A stretch of 10,165 nucleotides of DNA, taken from contig CAYSUS010000172.1 in NCBI GenBank assembly GCA_964434165.1, forward strand, positions 1-10,165, written 5' to 3'. Below the pieces are notes generated by a model that had not been told where the DNA came from, made no database searches, and worked only from the letters and a program-made list of their open reading frames with translations. Origin of the DNA: CAYSUS01 sp964434165. Lineage in GTDB: Bacteria; Planctomycetota; Planctomycetia; Pirellulales; Thermoguttaceae. The translations under genes were made by a program, and so were the position numbers. Below are positions 7,109 to 10,165 of the stretch, piece after piece (positions within the stretch are counted from its first letter, which is position 1; every line of letters begins with the position of its first letter).

Positions 7109-7213
7109 GGCTGGAGGCCCTTCGGGCGGCTAGGAGCGCGGGATGGGCAAGGGCGCGTCGGTCTTCCGGCTCTCCATTAGACCGGCGGCCGAGGCTGCCG
7201 GCGCGCGAAACCC

Positions 7214-7241
7214 ACTGTAAGCGCTAAATCGGTGGAATCAA
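7214..7241 (-). promoter_or_regulatory. possible promoter of the exported-protein gene
   Basis: On the minus strand, TTGATT (7241-7236) and TACAGT (7219-7214) are 16 bases apart, each matching four of six consensus bases. Transcription would begin near 7207, leaving a leader of about 100 bases before the ATG at 7108. Confidence 0.3.
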
Positions 7242-7583
7242 CTGGCCGGATTGACTGGAATCTGCCGACTTTCGCGAGTTTGCCGCGCGATCGGGGGGCC
7301 CTGCCTTCCGGGGCCTCGCGGTTCCGATCGCCGGTCGTCGCCCTTGCGGGGTCCGCACCTCCTCGGTATGAGGGCCGCCTTTTTTTGGGGGGTTGGGTGG
7401 CCATTGCGCCGGGGAAGCAATCTAATGATCCGCGGCGTGGAGATACCATCACCCGCCCTTTTCCGCATCTTATCCTGATTTGCAGGCACTTCGGGTCGCG
7501 GTGTCGGTCGGTCCGTGCGCGCTGGCGACGGCCCTCTCGGCGGCTCCGTGAAACGCGCGAAGAAATTTTCGCCAAATCAAAAC
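7242..7583. other. intergenic stretch without a supported gene
   Basis: Short open frames here have no ribosome sites and no protein-like composition. There is a T7-G6 run at 7380-7392, preceded by only a 4-bp stem (CCTC/GAGG at 7361-7373), which is too weak to call a terminator. The last 25 bases become AT-rich as the sigma-gene promoter is approached. I see no known RNA family. Confidence 0.6.
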
Positions 7584-7619
7584 TTGCACTAGATTTTTGA
7601 AAGCAGTATCTGTTAAAAT
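7584..7619 (+). promoter_or_regulatory. candidate promoter of the sigma-factor gene
   Basis: This is the most AT-rich patch in the window. TTGCAC (7584-7589) and TATCTG (7607-7612) are 17 bases apart. An alternative -10, TAAAAT (7614-7619, five of six matches), lies just downstream but has no good -35. Either would start transcription near 7620-7627, leaving a leader of about 230 bases before the ATG at 7858. The same TTGCAC hexamer precedes the tRNA-Thr promoter. Confidence 0.45.
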
Positions 7620-7752
7620 TCAGCCGATCGGAGTAGACGGCGACCGCTTTCGCGGACGGCGCGCTCGGCCAGGAGGGCCCGGAACCGTGGACACGCCGGG
7701 GACCATGCGGTCGAGGGAACAGTGGCGCCTCGACCTGCTCGGCACTCCCGGA

Positions 7753-7817
7753 GGCGAGGGGCGGACAGGCGAGGGGCGGACAGGCGAGGGGCGGACAGGC
7801 GAGGGGCGGACAGGCGA
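7753..7817 (+). repeat. tandem repeat, 15 bp x 4.3, in the sigma-gene leader
   Basis: GGCGAGGGGCGGACA occurs four times without a mismatch (7753-7767, 7768-7782, 7783-7797, 7798-7812), followed by the first five bases of a fifth copy. The unit is a multiple of three. In the frame of the downstream gene it would read GEGRT repeated, with no stop. It lies 41 bases before the chosen start, so a change in copy number would alter either the leader RNA or, if translation starts at 7705, the protein N-terminus. Confidence 0.95.
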
Positions 7818-7844
7818 TAAGAGCAACCCGACTGAGGCCCGGAC

Positions 7845-7851
7845 GCGAGGG
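7845..7851 (+). promoter_or_regulatory. ribosome binding site supporting the 7858 start
   Basis: GCGAGGG lies six bases before ATG 7858. The earlier in-frame starts (TTG 7597, GTG 7687, ATG 7705) lack a comparable site, and the residues they would add are low-complexity. Confidence 0.55.
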
Positions 7852-7857
7852 TCAACG

Positions 7858-9543
7858 ATGCACAGCGACTACAAGAACCCGGCCATACGACAGCTTCGCG
7901 ATCAGCAGGCTCGATTTGCCCCCCGGGACAAGAAGATCGAGCAAGTGAATCGGGCCGAAGCGCTTCTTTCGGAGATCGACCCCGCGCGGACCTACACATA
8001 CGAGTACCTCTGTTTTCGCATCACGAAGTATCGGCCCGAGTCGTATCCCGACCTGAAGATCACGGGCAGGGAGGCCTCGCACGACCTCCGCCTGTTCGTC
8101 GAGGATCTCTCCGACTCCGCCAACGTGACTGCGGAGTCGGTCGGCGAGCGCGTGCTGACCGTGGACGAGTTGAGCAAGCAGTTCAAGGTCTCCACCAAGA
8201 CCATCTCCCGCTGGCGGCGCCAGGGTCTGATCAGCCGTCGGTTCGTGTTCGACGGGCGCAAGCGCGTGGGGTTCCTGCTCAGTTCGGTGGAGCGCTTCGT
8301 GGCGCTGAACGAGGAGAAGGTTCGACGGGGCACCAGCTTCAGCCAACTGAGCGGGATCGAGCGGGACACGATCATTCGCCGCGCGCGGCGCTTGGCCCAG
8401 GCCGGCGGCTGCCCGGCCGAGGTCACCAAGCGCATCGCCCGACGCACGGGCCGAAGCGTGGAGACGATTCGCTACACGCTCAAGCAGTTCGACCAGGAGA
8501 ATCCCCATCTGGCCGTGTTCCCGGACAGCACGGGGCCCATCCGGCTGGAGACCAAGAAGAAGATCTACCAGCAGTACCGCCGCGGCGAGTCGGTCGAGGG
8601 CCTGGCCAAGCGTTTCTGCCGGACGAAGGCCAGCATCTATCGCATCATCGCGGAGATGCGGGCGCTGCGGATCATGGAGCTTCCGCTGGACTACATACCG
8701 AACGAGGGTTTCAGCCGGATCGCGCGGAGCGACAAGGCGGAGCGCGAGGTCCTGGGGCCGATCCCGGCCAGCGAACAGCCCCCGAGGAAGACCCGCCTGC
8801 CCAGCGGATTGCCTCCCTACCTGGCGAGTCTGTACGAGGTCCCCCTGTTGACCCGCGAGCAGGAGGCGCACCTGTTTCGGAAGATGAACTACCTGAAGTT
8901 CAAGGCTTCGAAAGTCCGCGACGAGCAGCTCGACATGTCCTCACCCAAATCGGGGGTTATGGACCAGATCGAGAAGCTCTACGACGAGGCGGTGGTCACC
9001 AAGAACGAGATCATCCGCGCCAACCTTCGGCTGGTCGTTTCGATCGCCAAGCGGCACGTGGGACCGGTGGAGAACTTCTTCGAGCTGGTCAGCGATGGCA
9101 ACATGTCGTTGATCCGAGCCGTGGAGAAGTTCGACTTCGCCCGCGGCAACAAGTTCAGCACCTACGCGAGCTGGGCGATCATGAAGAACTTCGCGCGCAC
9201 CATCCCGGACGAGCACCGCGTGCGCGATCGCTTCCGCACGAGCCAGGGGGAGATGTTCGCGGCGACCGAGGACGCCCGCTCGGACCAGTACGAGCTGGAG
9301 ACGGCCCAGATGCAGCGGGAGGCCCAGGTCGAGCGGATTCTGGAGCGTCTGGACGAGCGCGAGCAGCAGATCATCATCCGCCGGTTCGGATTGGCCAGGG
9401 GGCAGGAACCTCTTACCCTCAAAGAGGTTGGGGCGGAGATGGGGGTCACGAAGGAGCGGATCCGTCAGATCGAGGCCCGGGCTTTGAGCAAGCTACGCAA
9501 GGCGGCTCAGGAAGAGAAGATTGAGCTTCCCGAGGTGGAATGA
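7858..9543 (+). CDS. sigma-70-like factor with N-terminal HTH domains
   Basis: A 561-residue protein that joins DNA-binding modules to a sigma factor. Residues 99-150 are a MerR-type helix-turn-helix (LTVDELSKQFKVSTKTISRW). Residues 168-210 and 228-268 each look like a further homeodomain-type helix-turn-helix. Sigma region 1.2 lies near 316-350 (LPPYLASLYEVPLLTREQEA), region 2 at 384-455 (NLRLVVSIAKRH, KFSTYASWAIMKNFARTI), and region 4 at 496-547 (LTLKEVGAEMGVTKERIRQI). The stretch between regions 2 and 4 is only about 40 residues, so region 3 is missing. Region 4 is close to the primary sigma. In region 2.4 the positions of E. coli Gln437 and Thr440 are Lys and Ala, which suggests altered -10 reading. 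It should bind core RNA polymerase. No anti-sigma gene is adjacent. An N-terminal extension through the 15-bp repeat, from ATG 7705, cannot be excluded. Confidence 0.9.
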   Translation: MHSDYKNPAIRQLRDQQARFAPRDKKIEQVNRAEALLSEIDPARTYTYEYLCFRITKYRPESYPDLKITGREASHDLRLFVEDLSDSANVTAESVGERVLTVDELSKQFKVSTKTISRWRRQGLISRRFVFDGRKRVGFLLSSVERFVALNEEKVRRGTSFSQLSGIERDTIIRRARRLAQAGGCPAEVTKRIARRTGRSVETIRYTLKQFDQENPHLAVFPDSTGPIRLETKKKIYQQYRRGESVEGLAKRFCRTKASIYRIIAEMRALRIMELPLDYIPNEGFSRIARSDKAEREVLGPIPASEQPPRKTRLPSGLPPYLASLYEVPLLTREQEAHLFRKMNYLKFKASKVRDEQLDMSSPKSGVMDQIEKLYDEAVVTKNEIIRANLRLVVSIAKRHVGPVENFFELVSDGNMSLIRAVEKFDFARGNKFSTYASWAIMKNFARTIPDEHRVRDRFRTSQGEMFAATEDARSDQYELETAQMQREAQVERILERLDEREQQIIIRRFGLARGQEPLTLKEVGAEMGVTKERIRQIEARALSKLRKAAQEEKIELPEVE

Positions 9544-9558
9544 CGAGATAAGGGAGAA

Positions 9559-9580
9559 GGTTTCCGGAAAGCCGGGAACC
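9559..9580 (+). terminator. hairpin after the sigma-factor gene
   Basis: GGTTTCCGG (9559-9567) and CCGGGAACC (9572-9580) form a 9-bp stem with one G-U pair and an AAAG loop, 16 bases after the stop codon. Its position suits a transcript end, but no T run follows, so it may act with Rho or as a 3' stabiliser. Confidence 0.4.
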
Positions 9581-9646
9581 GGCGACGACGCCTGGTTGTC
9601 CCTTACTTCGCAGCTTGTGGATTGCCCGAAGCGCCTTCGAGGCCGC

Positions 9647-9685
9647 AGCCCCCATCACTTGGCGGGGCCGCGCGCCGTGGGGGCT
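9647..9685. repeat. inverted repeat AGCCCCCA / TGGGGGCT
   Basis: Perfect 8-bp arms at 9647-9654 and 9678-9685 enclose 23 GC-rich bases that can form a smaller stem of their own. It lies in the gap between the sigma gene and the tRNA promoter. Its function is unknown. Confidence 0.5.
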
Positions 9686-9855
9686 CGCCGTGGCGGAGGC
9701 CCCTTCTACAGGGCTGTAGGTGCTGCGGACCTCCATCCGAACGCGGTCGGGGTCGCGAAGCGCGTAGTCGGGAGGGGGGTGGACTTGGCGGTTTGGCAGC
9801 CGGCCGGGCTTGGCGGCCCTGGTTGGGGTGGAGGGGATTTTCTTGGTCATCCGCC

Positions 9856-9883
9856 TTGCACGCCGGGGGAGGTCGGATATATT
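9856..9883 (+). promoter_or_regulatory. tRNA-Thr promoter
   Basis: TTGCAC (9856-9861) and TATATT (9878-9883, five of six matches) are 16 bases apart. Transcription would begin near 9890, about 20 bases before the mature tRNA-Thr. This is the best-formed promoter in the window by spacing and -10 match. Confidence 0.6.
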
Positions 9884-9910
9884 AAGTGGTTCGCGTGTTG
9901 GGCCCGATCG

Positions 9911-9983
9911 GCTAGCGTAGCTCAATCGGCAGAGCAGCTGATTTGTAATCAGCAGGTTGTGGGTTCGAGTCCCTCCGCTAGCT
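9911..9983 (+). tRNA. trnT: tRNA-Thr (anticodon UGU)
   Basis: A 73-base cloverleaf that reads ACA codons. The acceptor arms are GCTAGCG (9911-9917) and CGCTAGC (9976-9982), with discriminator T 9983. The D arm is GCTC/GAGC. The anticodon stem GCTGA/TCAGC (9937-9941, 9949-9953) encloses TTTGTAA with anticodon TGT at 9944-9946. The T loop is TTCGAGT (9964-9970). The CCA end is not encoded. The T stem GTGGG/CCCTC has a U-U mismatch at its second pair (9960 with 9974). Confidence 0.95.
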
Positions 9984-10091
9984 CGTCGCGGGCCCCTTCA
10001 GTTGTCAAGGTAGATGAATTCGAGGATCGGCCTTTAAGAACGGGGCCTGGATGACGCAAAGCCAAGCCCTGGATGGCCATTGGATCAGGGA

Positions 10092-10111
10092 TCGGGTCCT
10101 TCGGGATCTGA
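10092..10111 (+). other. UUCG-capped hairpin between the two tRNAs
   Basis: As RNA, bases 10092-10099 and 10104-10111 pair over 8 bp (two G-U pairs) around a UUCG tetraloop, an exceptionally stable cap. It ends 10 bases before tRNA-Tyr. The rest of the 138-base spacer shows nothing else. It may guide processing of a shared precursor. No T run follows, so it is probably not a terminator. Confidence 0.5.
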
Positions 10112-10121
10112 CTCGATAGTT

Positions 10122-10165
10122 GGGGGGTTTCCCGAGCGGTCAAAGGGGTCAGACTGTAAATCTGA
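10122..10165 (+). tRNA. trnY: tRNA-Tyr (anticodon GUA), 5' part only
   Basis: The acceptor 5' strand GGGGGGT, the D arm CCC-GAGCGGTCAAA-GGG and the anticodon stem-loop TCAGA-CTGTAAA-TCTGA are complete, with anticodon GTA at 10156-10158. The window ends at the last base of the anticodon stem, so the long variable arm and T arm lie outside. It probably shares the tRNA-Thr promoter. Confidence 0.93.

Larger units (their letters stand above)
9544..9855. other. intergenic region rich in inverted repeats, no gene supported
   Basis: Open frames on both strands here are low-complexity and lack ribosome sites. The region holds several hairpins, listed separately, plus a small CTACA-GGGC-TGTAG stem-loop at 9706-9719. 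I could not match it to RNase P RNA, tmRNA, 6S RNA or SRP RNA by their conserved core motifs. Confidence 0.55.

Noticed and set aside
7380..7392. T7-G6 run considered as a terminator
   Set aside because: The preceding stem is only 4 bp and no plus-strand gene lies upstream that needs one.
7232..7600. 122-codon GTG-started frame in the intergenic region
   Set aside because: There is no ribosome site, the composition is not protein-like, and it runs into the sigma-gene promoter.
7753..7817. Repeat considered as a CRISPR array
   Set aside because: The copies are contiguous, with no spacers, and the unit is only 15 bp.
9446..9925. 159-codon open frame on the minus strand filling the gap before the tRNA
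   Set aside because: It overlaps the sigma region 4 coding sequence and the tRNA-Thr promoter and start, and its sequence is low-complexity without a ribosome site.

Overview
The window is high-GC DNA that most likely comes from a planctomycete. The strongest sign is the secreted protein at 3674-5452, which has the layout of the BBP7 outer-membrane beta-barrel family. The long sigma-70-type protein with N-terminal helix-turn-helix domains at 7858-9543 also fits. I cannot place it below phylum level with confidence.

Layout. Bases 172-1569 carry thyX (flavin-dependent thymidylate synthase), followed by a small CaMKII-association-domain/NTF2-fold protein on the same strand. A rhomboid intramembrane protease gene (2381-1434) runs in from the opposite direction, and its open frame overlaps the end of the small gene by 136 bases. 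The rhomboid gene is divergent from a ParA/Soj-type ATPase gene (2600-3394). The space between them holds two candidate promoters and a perfect 16-bp palindrome. Next comes the BBP7-like gene, with a 170-base 3' region ending in a very strong intrinsic terminator (5625-5666). A secreted protein of unknown function lies on the minus strand (7108-5693). About 490 bases separate it from the sigma-factor gene, whose leader carries four copies of a 15-bp tandem repeat. The right end holds a promoter, tRNA-Thr(UGU), a UUCG-capped hairpin, and the 5' part of tRNA-Tyr(GUA), which is cut by the window edge.

How it fits together. There is no single operon or pathway. The genes are mostly single units of core metabolism (thyX), partition-type ATPase, envelope proteins (rhomboid, BBP7 barrel, secreted unknown) and transcription. 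A tRNA-Thr/tRNA-Tyr pair commonly begins the tRNA-tuf-secE-nusG cluster in bacteria, so translation genes probably follow beyond the window.

No mobile element, CRISPR array or defence system was seen. The most unusual feature is the sigma-like protein: three predicted DNA-binding modules are joined to sigma regions 1.2, 2 and 4, region 3 is absent, and the -10-reading residues are substituted. The tandem repeat in front of its gene is the second most unusual feature.
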